The notes under the pieces were generated by a model. The model worked only from the letters and a program-made list of their open reading frames with translations, searched no databases and was not told where the DNA came from. DNA of 40,852 nt from Amanita rubescens (taxonomy: Eukaryota; Basidiomycota; Agaricomycetes; Agaricales; Amanitaceae), in contig WION01000474.1 of assembly GCA_015039365.1 (NCBI GenBank), positions 1-40,852 of the forward strand. The letters are read 5' to 3'. Below are positions 20,172 through 30,866 of this stretch, piece by piece (the stretch's first letter is position 1; each line of letters opens with the position of its first letter). A program made the position numbers and the translations under genes.

Positions 20172-20380
20172 GTAGCGCGTGCAATATCGCATTACGTAAG
20201 TCTATTGTGGTCTTAGCGCCCGCGAATATCAACTTTTGAACCCGCCTCAGTTCAAGCTTCAAGATCAAGATGGAATCCTCGTCCTCGATTTATCGTTCAT
20301 CCGCTAGCAATTGGTCAACTTGCCATCTCAACAGGATCAAGGGCGCGCGGCGTTTCCAAACTACGAAGTTCAATACTTAC

Positions 20381-20799
20381 CGAACGTGGTATCATTGGAG
20401 AGAATCGCATCTTCAAATTTGCGAATATTAACTTTGTTGTCAAGTTCAATATAAAGTGATTTAACCATTGTCGCTTTCTGCACGTTTGTGCTCAAAGTAT
20501 GTAATAGTGATTTAGTCCCTTTCATCGTCCATTGCGGGCTGTACCAAATTGAATGGCGACGTGATCGCGAAGTAAAAGCGGTGGTAGAGCATGGGCTCCG
20601 CTGCGTCTCGCACTGACGTGTGTACCCTGGAGAGAGAAGCTAAATCTCCGTGTCGACATAATTGTAAGATTTCAAAGAGGAAAGTTTCGGGGAAGAGGAC
20701 GAGGAGGTGCGTATGGTGAGTCGCTGGGGAGAAAGACTGAAAAATGCCAGGTGCTGCGAATACTAGTAGGCTATGGCCACGCCAATGATATGAACACAT
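20381..20799 (-). CDS. F-box-like protein, short or truncated
   Basis: Exon 1 (20799-20545) contains LFPETFLFEILQLCRHGDLA then SLSRVHTSVRDAAEPMLYHR. This fits the F-box pattern (P-E-x-L-x-x-I ... DL ... LS-x-V ... A-E-P-x-LY) common in agaricomycetes. A GTACAG...GTGCAG intron leads to exon 2 (20477-20381), which reads MVKSLYIELDNKVNIRKFED and ends in phase 1 at a GTAAGT. The next clear exon may be at 20047. Typical family members are 300-600 residues, so this is either a short member or a decayed copy. F-box proteins recruit substrates to SCF ubiquitin ligases through Skp1. Confidence 0.55.
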
Positions 20800-20998
20800 T
20801 GACTGGTGTGGACGTCAACGATAGTCGTAGGTCGCGCGAATTTTGGCTTTAACAGACCGCGAGAAAGTTGCTTGGGAGAGAGGTTTGGAGGTCGTCGGAA
20901 AGGGGTTCAAAATCGCTGTTGTAATGCGTCATGAGTAACGTGTCATACACAGCGATAGGTACAAAGCTTTGCCTACATGATAAGTATGGTCACGAAAG

Positions 20999-22042
20999 CT
21001 AAGCGGTCTGACCTATCCTAGAATACGCATTCATGGCCAGCTGGCCGCCAAGGTGGGCGTAGAGGACGTTGCCCGACGCAAGTTCTCCTTTCCTGATAAG
21101 ATCTACCATCCCTGCGAGGCTCTTGCCCTCGTACACCGGATCTGTGATGAAAGCGTCCATCCGGGCACCGTATTGGATCGCATCCCACGTCCGCTTGTCT
21201 GGAATGCCATAAATGCCACCGTGGTATCTCTCGTCGAGAATAACGTCCGCCTCTGAAATGCCGTCCGCTCCGAGTCCAATCTTCTCTGCCGTGTTTTTGG
21301 CAATCCGAATCACCTGCTCTCGCGTCTCCGCCGGTGTAGCAGATGCGTCTATGCCGATGACCGCTCTCTTTTCGCCATAGATTTTTTCGATAAGCTTGAA
21401 CCCTGCAATCATCCCAGCCATGGTCGAACCTGTGACAGCACAAACGATGACGGTGTCAAAAAAGACGCCGAGATCCTGTTCCTGTTCCCGCACTTCAAAT
21501 GCCCACCGCGCAAAGCCTAGACCACCGAGCGGATGGTCAGATGCTCCCGCGGGAATGTAGTATGGGTTTTCTCCTTTTTTCAGCGACTCTTCGTAGAGTT
21601 CTTTTAGCGAGCTCCTGTGCTCAATGCTGAATCCTGAAGGATTCAGCCTGACATCTGCGCCCATCAAACGGGATAATTGTATGTTTCCTACGGTCTCGTA
21701 AACCGGATCATTCCAATCGACCCAGTGTTCCTGGACAAGCCTCGCCTTTAGTCCGTGCCTAGCTGCAACAGCAGCAACCTGGCGAGTGTGATTGCTCTGC
21801 ACGCCTCCGATGCTGACAAGTGTGTCACAGCCTTGTGCCAAGGCGTCTGCCATGAGGTATTCTAGTTTGCGCGTCTTATTACCGCCGTAGGCCAAGCCAG
21901 AGTTCATGTCCTCCCGCTTGGCATAGACTTTAACACGGCCGCCGAGATCCGCTGTGATTCTTGGCAGATATTGTATAGGCGAAACTCCCTGTACGAGAGA
22001 AGTGCGAGGGATGGCAGCGAAGAGTTTGGGTAATGGCACCAT
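20999..22042 (-). CDS. acdS: 1-aminocyclopropane-1-carboxylate (ACC) deaminase
   Basis: A single uninterrupted 347-residue frame, normal length for the family. It has the PLP lysine in [11 protein letters not shown] (Lys56) and the [15 protein letters not shown] loop (Ser83, Asn84). The C-terminal signature DPVYEGKS...VLYAHLGG retains Glu305 and Leu331, the residues that separate true ACC deaminases (Glu295/Leu322 of Pseudomonas) from D-cysteine desulfhydrases. The enzyme is a fold-type II PLP protein that opens ACC to ammonia and 2-oxobutanoate, lowering the ethylene precursor of plants. It lacks introns while neighbours have many, which fits a bacterial ancestry or a compact fungal gene. 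It ends close to the F-box gene and starts 210 bp from the MLKL-like gene. Confidence 0.93.
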   Translation of the reverse strand: MVPLPKLFAAIPRTSLVQGVSPIQYLPRITADLGGRVKVYAKREDMNSGLAYGGNKTRKLEYLMADALAQGCDTLVSIGGVQSNHTRQVAAVAARHGLKARLVQEHWVDWNDPVYETVGNIQLSRLMGADVRLNPSGFSIEHRSSLKELYEESLKKGENPYYIPAGASDHPLGGLGFARWAFEVREQEQDLGVFFDTVIVCAVTGSTMAGMIAGFKLIEKIYGEKRAVIGIDASATPAETREQVIRIAKNTAEKIGLGADGISEADVILDERYHGGIYGIPDKRTWDAIQYGARMDAFITDPVYEGKSLAGMVDLIRKGELASGNVLYAHLGGQLAMNAYSRIGQTA

Positions 22043-22252
22043 GGTAGAGTACTGGTGGGTGGTGTTGGCTGGACTGCAGCCGAGCAGTCAACCACAGGTT
22101 GTTATCAACCCTGATGAAACGTATGTAATGGGTAACGCATATCAAATAATAATGGTCATTACCATGGCACCTTCATATCGCTTATTGTGACGGGGTTCAT
22201 CATACAGTAACACCAGAGGATTATATAAACATCTTGAATCATGTACCTCAAA

Positions 22253-24321
22253 TTACAACATGTTGACGACAGTGTGAACTCCCGGACTTCGCAGTTGCGC
22301 CACCAACTCATCGATGGAAGGCCTGTCTTGAGAATCTTGGGCCCAGCATAGGCAAAGAAGCTCCCACATTTTGTCGTCCAATCCACGTTCCATGGCACTT
22401 GCGTCTTGGGGACGATCTGGCCGTTCCCTGTTGTCTATCTTCTTTATCACCTGGGCGCCTCGTTTGAGATTGGCGTATGGTTTATCGTGCGTAAATAGCT
22501 ACGTAAAACTCAGTACCTTCAAAACAAATGGAAAAGTGAGGCCGACCTCCAGAATGGTCATGCCAAAGCTGTATATATCGCTTTTGGTCGATACGGTACC
22601 TGGTTCTATACACATCTCTGGTGCAGACCACCTGTAACCATCCGATACACCGGCGGTTTGGGTGATTAGGTTTCCTTCAAGCTGCAGGAGGTGGCTGGTA
22701 AGTAATAGATGTAACTGTAGTTTGCGTAACGTGCCTTGGCTAGGGCGAAGTCCGTGATTAGTGGTTGCCCCTCTTCCCCTATAAGTACCTTTTCCTGGTA
22801 CGGCATCAGTCCTCTAGTACGTAAGGGTCATAAATGATGGATACGGACTGCTTTTAAGTCTCCGTGAATGATCGGAGGGTCCATGGAATGGAGGACTTGG
22901 ATCCCTTCTGCAATACCAAGGATCTACACAATCAAGATCTTTGCATGGAATTGAAATGAAAGTGACTCACCAGCTTTTTGTAGTTGATAAGTTTGTTATG
23001 CTTCTTGACATATGTCAAAGCATCTCCATTATCTATCCACGGACTGACCAGAGCCCTGACCTTGCATTAGCGCGATGAACGACACATGGGGTCGGGCAAA
23101 GATACCAACTTACAGTCGAAGACCATCGGTAGTGCAAAAACCATAAAATGGTATAATATGCTTTCCCTGATCCATATCATATATCTTTGCCCATAGTTCA
23201 ACCTCGCGTCTAATTCGCTGGGATTCATCAATTATGGGGCGCAAGCTCGGTGGTACGATGAACGTACCTCAACATTCCGCTCGTCCTTTGGATTAATGGT
23301 GCGGATGACCTTTATCATCACGTCCTCGCGTTGAAGGTATCTCCCCTTGTATATGTCAACGTTCCTGCCGCCGGCAACGGGTATTTTGTCCGACCATTCA
23401 ACCTCCCCAGAGTCCAGCTGGTGTACAGGTGGAAGTTGTTTGGACAACCGAAGCAAGTCATATAGATTGCTTGCCATGCGGTCGTGTTCCTCTTTCGATA
23501 TAGTCCTACGTTCTCCTAAGCACTAGCCCCACAGTTTAGATAGACGGGACCGCCATGAGGATGTAAGACGCACCTTTTGCATCATAATCGAGAGCGTTCT
23601 GAAATCAGTCTGACTCTCTATGACTTTACTCTCCGTTGCCCGTTGCACGAAATTCGCAGCAGCAAATTCTTTCAAAAGAGCTTGGTGGTCCGCGTCCAGG
23701 CTTTCCCTAAGATCCCTTTTCCATTTCTCGTCTTCCTTTTGGCGTGCCAGCGTTTCGATGTGGGCGGCAGCCTGAAGCATTGTCAACACCAGGAGAACAA
23801 TGATGCAGGACGCTCACGGTGAAAGTAGCTAGACAGTCGGAAATTTTGTCGCCGCATTCATCAATTGCTGCTTCAAAGTCTCCTTGGTGTAGAAGTAGAT
23901 GAAACCAGTTCTTCTCCGACCATCTTTGCATCGTGGTTCTAACTTCTTGTAGACATCTGCAAGCTATCAGGGAGATCCATCATCGAGAAGATACAACTGA
24001 CCTGAACACCTCCGCCCGGTATTTGGTCGTTCTGTCAGGGATGGGCGTCTTCTCGTATTGTTCGAGAGTGTCGTATAAACGCTGACATCTGTAAGCTAGC
24101 TGGCGAGCGGCGCTCCTGTCAACGTGTCAGAGAATGATGGGAAGGTGATGCCACTGAGATGGCTCATGTACACACTTGTTTTGAGGCACGTTGTCGCATA
24201 TGATAGCAATGGCAACTAGAAGCTCTGCAGCTGCAGCTAGACCTGGGATTGCTATGACGGATGCAGCTCCCTGGCTACCTGACCTGAGTAAACCATTGAG
24301 AAGAGTGGAGAAGAAACCCAT
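22253..24321 (-). CDS. MLKL-like protein: N-terminal four-helix (HeLo-type) domain, helical brace and TKL-type pseudokinase
   Basis: Eleven exons: 24321-24176, 24115-24002, 23956-23818, 23771-23574, 23522-23268, 23217-23114, 23055-22971, 22923-22849, 22794-22731, 22674-22547 and 22498-22253. They join in phase to 517 residues; the ninth intron (22730-22675) has weak sites. Residues 1-~133 are helical, beginning with a hydrophobic segment ([20 protein letters not shown]) and a [13 protein letters not shown] helix. This resembles the MLKL N-terminal domain found in many basidiomycete kinases. Residues ~134-200 form a charged helical brace. The kinase lobe keeps Lys270 (MIKVIR), HGD (367-369), APE and DIYSFG. 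It has Lys374 where the Mg-binding Asn is expected, DFA (387-389) instead of DFG, and no Gly-rich loop. In animals and fungi such domains execute membrane-permeabilising cell death; that role here is inferred. Confidence 0.85.
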
Positions 24322-24542
24322 AAGTTCTTAGGCGCCGTAACCGCAAGAAGAGTCCGAAGTAGGAACGAAAATGCATACTCGCAGCTTTACATATAGGCAC
24401 TGCTGTCGACAACACAGCATTTTGTATTCTGATTTTAATTTAAATAGTTCATAATTTCTGTTTTGTCCGCTATGCAGAAGACGCCAAGGTCTTACGTAAG
24501 TGACTCAACAGCATAAGGACGCGGAATCTTACGAGCCTTTCC
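24322..24542. promoter_or_regulatory. Bidirectional promoter between the MLKL-like gene and ETF beta
   Basis: A 221-bp region separates start codons at 24321 (minus) and 24543 (plus). It contains AT-rich ATTTTAATTTAAATAG (24433-24448) near the middle. No specific regulator site is evident. Confidence 0.6.
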
Positions 24543-25618
24543 ATGAGGCCTTCAGCTGTACGCCTGCTCAATATTCTCGTCCCCGTTAAACGGTCTGTGC
24601 GTTTCGGAGCCTATACATCCGAGACTAACATCTTCTAGGGCCGTAGACTTTGCTGTAAAGATTCGTGTCAACCCACAACAGACTGGAATAGATACCAATG
24701 TCAAGCACTCCATGGTAAACCCCTCTTTTTAGGCGCTAGGAAACCTTTACTCATCAGAGAACTAAAAGAACCCATTCGATGAGATAGGTACGCCGCATTC
24801 GAATTGCTGTTTTACGCACGTGGCTAATTGCCTTGTGTGATATTAGCTGTTGAGGAGGCTGTGAGGCTGCGCGAGCGCCTGAAGGACAACATCAAGTCCA
24901 TTCAGGCCATTACCATCGGTTCCGCTAAATGCGTCGAGACCTTGCGAACTGCTCTAGCCATGGGTGCTGACTCGGCTATCCACGTCGAAATCCCAGAGTC
25001 AGACCCTGCACCGGAACCGTTGGCCATCGCGAAAACCCTCCGTGCTGTCATTCAACGCAAGAAAGACAAGGGTGAACCGGTTGATTTGGTCATCATGGGC
25101 AAGCAGGCGATAGACGACGACCTCGGTGTTACAGGTCAGATGCTCGCAGGGCTCATGGAATGGCCTCAGGCAACTTTTGCAAGCAAGTTGGACGTCGACG
25201 TAGGTAAGAAAGAAGCTCTTGTCGTACGCGAAATCGATGGCGGTGGTCAAGAGATCAAGTGCCAGCTACCGCTTGTGGTGACTACGGATCTTCGGTGGGT
25301 CATTGACGTTGCCCTGTTTGCATGCATCTCACAATCATTCCAGGTTAAACGGTATTTAACAGCAATTCGCCTTTGTTAGCAAGTAGGCGCTCATACTGTC
25401 TCTTATTAGAACCCCGATATGCATCGCTCCCTAATATCATGAAGGCGAAAAAGAAGCCAATTGAGAAACTCTCCCCGGCAGACCTTGGTATAGATCTAAA
25501 GCCTATGCTAGAGACAATCAAGGTCACTGAACCTGAAAAACGCGTTGGCGGTGGAAAAGTAACATCCGTAGATGAACTTGTAGCCAAGCTCAAAGAAGCT
25601 GGCATCACCGCTGTATAG
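24543..25618 (+). CDS. ETFB: Electron transfer flavoprotein beta subunit
   Basis: Six exons: 24543-24592, 24639-24714, 24769-24787 (19 nt), 24847-25294, 25344-25351 (8 nt) and 25410-25618. They join in frame to 269 residues. It reads [53 protein letters not shown] and the recognition loop [13 protein letters not shown], all ETF-beta hallmarks. The 8-nt exon supplies the RLNEP junction of a conserved segment, which supports it. ETF is a mitochondrial alpha/beta heterodimer with FAD in the alpha subunit and AMP in beta. It carries electrons from acyl-CoA and other dehydrogenases to ETF-ubiquinone oxidoreductase. No long presequence is visible, as is usual for this subunit. The gene converges with the RING gene. 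Confidence 0.95.
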
Positions 25619-25914
25619 ATTTTATCATACCAATACACCATATTTTAAATTACTTGTTTGTGGTGAGATATATTTCATGTCCTTCTGTCTACTTTCGCAA
25701 AATACTATGATAGTACAGCATGTGGTAATAAGGAGTATGTGAAGTATCTTTTCATTACTAATGACTTGCTTGAAGCCAGAAAATGCGTGAGCTAGTAGAA
25801 ACAAATGAGAGAAGAGAGCGTAACCCTGCCCAAGGGAAAAGGAACATGTAGAAACGAAGGCCCGGATTCCAAAACAAAAAGCATGATTTACAAGACAATG
25901 CTCATTGGAAAAAA

Positions 25915-28900
25915 TCATGAGACAAAAGTACCGCGACTGTCCGTAGATACGCCCTGCAACGAGGATAAGAATGGGATAGTGCGCTGGGCTATAACAACAT
26001 ACCCTTGATCGACAAGCAGGACAGTTGTTCTTGCCAGTCTCCAGCCATTTGTCCACACAATCCTTGTGGAATGCATGACGACAGGCCATCAAACGAATAT
26101 CCTCCTCAGGATCATAGTCGTCGAGACAGATTAGGCACTGTCAGTTGATGAGAAACGAGCCACTTTGCACGATATATAATACGTACCCTTTCTATGCAAT
26201 TACCTGCTATTTTGCTCTCCTGCTCATACTCTCTTATCTTTGATGCCTTGAAGACTTGTAACCCAGATTTCTCGATTTCCTCTTTTGTAGCAGTGGGAGG
26301 TTTTACTTGTCCCAACAAATCCGCAAGCTCACTAAGCAAAGGATGAGAATAACATAACAAAGACGGCAACTGTACGTACGATAAAGCTTCGAATGACTCT
26401 AGGTCTGCCGGATTTCCGAGGACAATGCTGTGATTTGGTGGATAATAACCTGCCACGATATTAGTCTAATCGGAAGGAACAACGACAAAGTTGGACTAAC
26501 CGCCAATCACGTAAATCAAGAACATTCTTGATCCGGGTCCCATTGGGGGCATTTGGTGAACCATGTGAGGCGCGCCTGCATCACTGGTTGTAGTCCCATT
26601 CCTTTGTTCCCCACCACGCCTTGGCCTCAAACTCCTAAGTGCATCGGCTGCACGTGAGCGCCACCGCCGTCCGCGCCGGTGGTTGGCTTCTGTATCAATC
26701 ACGTCTGTACTGGTAGAGCGAGGTTCATTCGACACGTCAGCGTCCCGATCGAGGCTATCATCGTGGTCTGGACTAGGACCGAATATGTCATCAATTCCGT
26801 CGTCCACAATGTCATTGTCATCGCGATGTTGTTGTAAAGGGTCACTCGCATTGAACCCGGCATGCTCCGCCTGCCGCCAGTCCATATGAACAGATTGTAG
26901 TCCAACGATGATGACTGGGACAACTGTACTAGGTGCAGGTGTGCCGGTGACACTTGCAGGAGAGTCTTCTGCGCCTCGTGCATCAGCATGGGGTGACGAT
27001 ATGGTGGGTAAAACCGGGGATGTCGAGGGCACCTCCAGCCCGGAAGGTATTGGTGGGGTTGAAGAAGGGGCAAGTGAAGCAGATGAAGCGCTCGCACTGC
27101 TATTGGACAATGCAGCCGCAGCCGCTACACCGGCAGCACTGTTACTTCTGGGAACGCCGATCGCGGGGAAGCGGTACAGCCTCCACCAGTTTACACGCCC
27201 TGGACCGGTCAGCCTTTGACCTTCGCTATCCTGGGGACTGGTTGAGTCCACTCCGGTCGCAACCTCGGGGGACGATGCTGTCTGGGATTCTCCTTCGGAA
27301 TCACCGACTTCCCGTAATGGCGGCACGACGTCTTGATTATCACTGGACTCGTTCTGCTGTACGTGTGTCTGAGCGCTGTCGCGTGTTTCGGTGTTGTCAA
27401 ATGGTGGTGTGTCTGCTTCCCTTGGGGGCACCTCAAGGGGCGACGGAGCAGACCTGGTGTCACTCCATCCACTACCCGCCGCCATAGCACGAACACCGCT
27501 GCCACCTTCACCAGTGGTCAGCGCAATACGTAGGTCCGCCTGTAGATCCATCAAAAACCGTTCAAAGCTGCCCTCGTTCGGTACCACCCGAGTCTCGTTT
27601 GATAAAGATGTCTCAGTTGAACGATTTGGAGGACTGTTGTTGGATGAAGCAGGTCCAGCAAAAGATCCAAGCCCGAGCCCGACACTGAATGCGCGTGCCA
27701 TCTCGCCAAGCATCATTTCCCTTGCCTCGGCAGCTGACTGTGCGGTCGCATTGGTCCCAGCATTGTTAGAGTTCGGGCTATTGGAGGAACCTGCACAGTG
27801 AACAATTAGTTACGGGCTTACTTGGGCCAACGGATTATGCAGCGCTCAGCAAGCTTGCAGTTCGATGACTCACCGGATGACCTAATTCCTAAACGCTCCC
27901 GTATAGACGTCCATGCACTTCTCATCCGTTCCGCTCGACCCGCTGCTGAGAAATCTGGAGAAGGCACATTATTACTTCTAGAACTTTGACTAGGTGCGAT
28001 ATTAGGTGCGGAGTTTGTGGGTTGGTTCGATTGGAGAATAGGTTCAGAGGATCCCGTAAGTAATGATGCAGCTGTAGCTGCCGCTGCAACACTGAGGACA
28101 AGCTATGATTAACATGGCGTGCGCAAGGGAAATAGGAGGATGACGCACCTCAGTAGCGTGCCTAAAACATCTATACTGCTAGAGGAGATAGGACCAGATT
28201 CATTGACATCGTCACTGTTGCGCTCGGTCGCACCGTCTTGCTCGCCCTCGCCCAGAATTACATCTTGGCGTCCCTCACTATGCTGCGACCCAGCTGGAGT
28301 AATGCGCGATGACTCATTGCCCATAGCGGTAGGGTCGTCAGTAGCTGTAGATGGTGAACTTGAAAAGTCTCCTGACTCCTGGCTTGTATATGTAGCGTTT
28401 TCTGCTGTACCGTTTGTTTCGTCCATAATAGGATTGGCACCGTCCGTCTGCTGACTAATTTGGGCTGCGTCGTCTAAGAGTCCTGAATGGTGCATGCCAA
28501 AAGCAGGTCCAGCCGAACGGGGTCGGAGAAGCGTAGATAGCCTACTGCGAGTACTTGCCCCATTCTGCTCTTGTGAGGGGGATCGACTAGATTGTGTTCC
28601 ATTGTTATCCACTGAGGCAGCGTCGTCGCTCGAACCCACGTTTGATCTTGGAACATCCGTGGTATGAACAACGCCTTGCACCACGACTAGAGTACCAGGA
28701 GGAGGGAAGGGGCGAGTTGTAGCCGCTGCGGGTGCAGCCGCAGCCGCAGTGGTAGATGCATTGCTCCCTGGCGACTCGCTGGAACGTGAAGTCGTACTGT
28801 CAGTGGTCAAACCTGTACCAATTGCAGTAGTTGCAGATGATTCGTTCTCAAAAGTTTCTACATTTCCATCGGTCGTTGGGGGCTCTGGTGGGGGCGGTGG

Positions 28901-29563
28901 TGCTTGCTTGTCTGCTATTGGTGTTTGAGCGACGACTGGCGTTGGTTGTGATCGCGAATCATCGTCCCGCCCAGTTATTGACGTCATTGGTGAAGGTAAG
29001 CGCGATGGCTCATCGACTGGGGAAAAGCCTGGCGCTGGCTCAGATATATTGTCACTTGTAGATGATGGTGTTACAATTTGAGGTGAAAGGGATGGATTGG
29101 AGTCTGGTGATTGTTGGTCGGTCGATAACTGAGATTGGAAATCACGGGCACCAGAATCTTCCTTCTCTTTGCCTTTAGCGTTTGGAGGTGCAATTGATGG
29201 ACCATCCATCTGGTATGGGTGGTCGTCGGCAGCCTCCGCGAGACTCGAGGGCGCCCGCGACCATCGTCTTGGATTGAGCCAAGAACGCCTGTTTGAACTG
29301 CTACTCGCCAAACTTCCTTCCCGGCTGGACGATTGAGATGGTGATTTTGTGAATCCGAGAAAGTTCCTGCGAAGTACCGAGCGGTGGGACAGCCTCGAAG
29401 AAGCGGGCGTATCGAGACTACTTGCGACGTAACTTGGGCGACCTTCAGCAGTCGACTGCGTCAGCGGTTGGGTCGTACGTGACGTCGTGGGCAGATGGTG
29501 GTCATCGTCGATGAAGTTGTCGGGGGATTGTGGAGGTTGGTATCGGGAGTTGCTCTGGCCCAT
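25915..29563 (-). CDS. Large RING-H2 E3 ubiquitin ligase with a disordered, possibly N-myristoylated N-terminus
   Basis: Seven exons: 29563-28149, 28091-27874, 27790-26501, 26449-26380, 26331-26187, 26137-26003 and 25953-25915. They join in phase to 1103 residues. I chose the Met at 29563 because MGQSNSR is an N-myristoylation signal; an in-frame Met at 29608 would add 15 residues. Residues ~10-960 are low-complexity Ser/Thr/Pro/Gln sequence, including poly-Ala and poly-Pro runs. A conserved stretch HMVHQMPPMGPGSRMFLIYV precedes YYPPNHSIVLG and a helical segment. At the C-terminus (residues 1047-1088) is a RING-H2: CLIC, MACRHAFHKDC and CPAC give Cys3-His2-Cys3 spacing. It ends GVSTDSRGTFVS. 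The protein should pair with E2 enzymes; substrates are unknown. Confidence 0.9.
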
Positions 29564-30866
29564 TATTGGAGAAGTCGATAAGAAAATATATGATACAAGA
29601 TGAAACAAATATTTTCTCGGGATAAGTGGCTAAGGAAGATGAGAGGCGATGAGCAAGACGTGGTTTGGAGCTCACCGTGAGCGCATATTTGGTTCGGCAT
29701 CGGCAATTTCCGACCGTGCCGAATTCGCCGGAGTGAGACAATAACCGTACTACAAGGTGCTGTTCGACGTCATTATCAACACCGGAGGACCTGGGTGTGT
29801 GGACTGTGTGATGTATCCGTGACGCGTGCGACGTGCGTCAAACCTCACTTCGACTCGAGGCACTTATCACGGTCGAACAGAGCTACAAGACATGTTTCGC
29901 AATGCTTACGAACACACCTCAGCACCCTGTTTTCTCCGTCTCTGTTGTTCCGGAACTTCTATGAACCCCGGACGCGCTGACATTGATATCAACAGAATTT
30001 GCGTAGATTCTGGCTTTGATGGATACATACTTAACCAGTTCTGATGCTGGTACGACATCAAGTGTCATGATTAGCACTGTGCATCGTATTCTGTGACGTA
30101 TTGGACTGAATTTACCTTCAATATCTTCTGGTGGGTTTTTACGTTGTCAGTGCCGTTTTACCAGAGATTTTTAGTCGGATAACAAATTCAACAAGATCAG
30201 GAAAGTTTTTACTTAAATAAACAACTAGGGCTCCTGAGTCACCAGCCACCTAGCTTTTAGCCAAAGAATTTTGTTGGCGACAATTTTTGGAACGTGGAAT
30301 GCGAACCGAGATCTTCGGCTTCTCCGATCAACATGGATTTCTCGTACTTACTAATTGCGACCTGTCACCGCACAGAAATGTGATTTGATATATCATGTGG
30401 GCGGTACCAGAAGACAGACGAAAACCCTTAATTTCCCTGATAATCTTGTCACAAGGAGCGCTGTGTCTGTTCATGGCTATCGGACGTTGTACATGATTAC
30501 TCAATAATCTAGAACTGGCAGCCGGCCCCTGTTATCCTGTTGTGCCGCTGTCATCATGTCATCGCTGGATACCAGGCTGCACAATGGACACGAGGCTCTC
30601 CGTCAACTTGAAGTGCGAAGCTAAACTGTTGACAGAAATGAGTACTTTTTTTAAAAAAAATGAGTCATACTTAAGTCTATCAGTTCCAGCATACATACGC
30701 ATGGGCCCAGGCAGCCGCTCACACGAATCTTCTTGCGTGGAAATTGTATCGTAATGCACAGCATGATGATCATCAATACCGTCACGGGTTCAAAGTCGTA
30801 CGTCTGGCGCGTACACTGACATCCATCCACAGTTAGCGGGTCTCGGGAAAAAAGTTGTATTCACGG
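29564..30866. other. Divergent intergenic region between the RING-H2 gene and the SRPK-like gene
   Basis: About 1.3 kb containing both promoters. Frames are under 75 codons and unrecognised. The stretch around 30280-30390 looks faintly tRNA-like on the minus strand (GGTTCGCATTCC) but has no proper A box or fold. A poly-A/T tract lies at 30644-30660. Confidence 0.5.

Noticed and set aside
30280..30390. Second tRNA-like sequence (GGTTCGCATTCC on the minus strand)
   Set aside because: The B box has an extra base, there is no A box or terminator, and no cloverleaf can be drawn.
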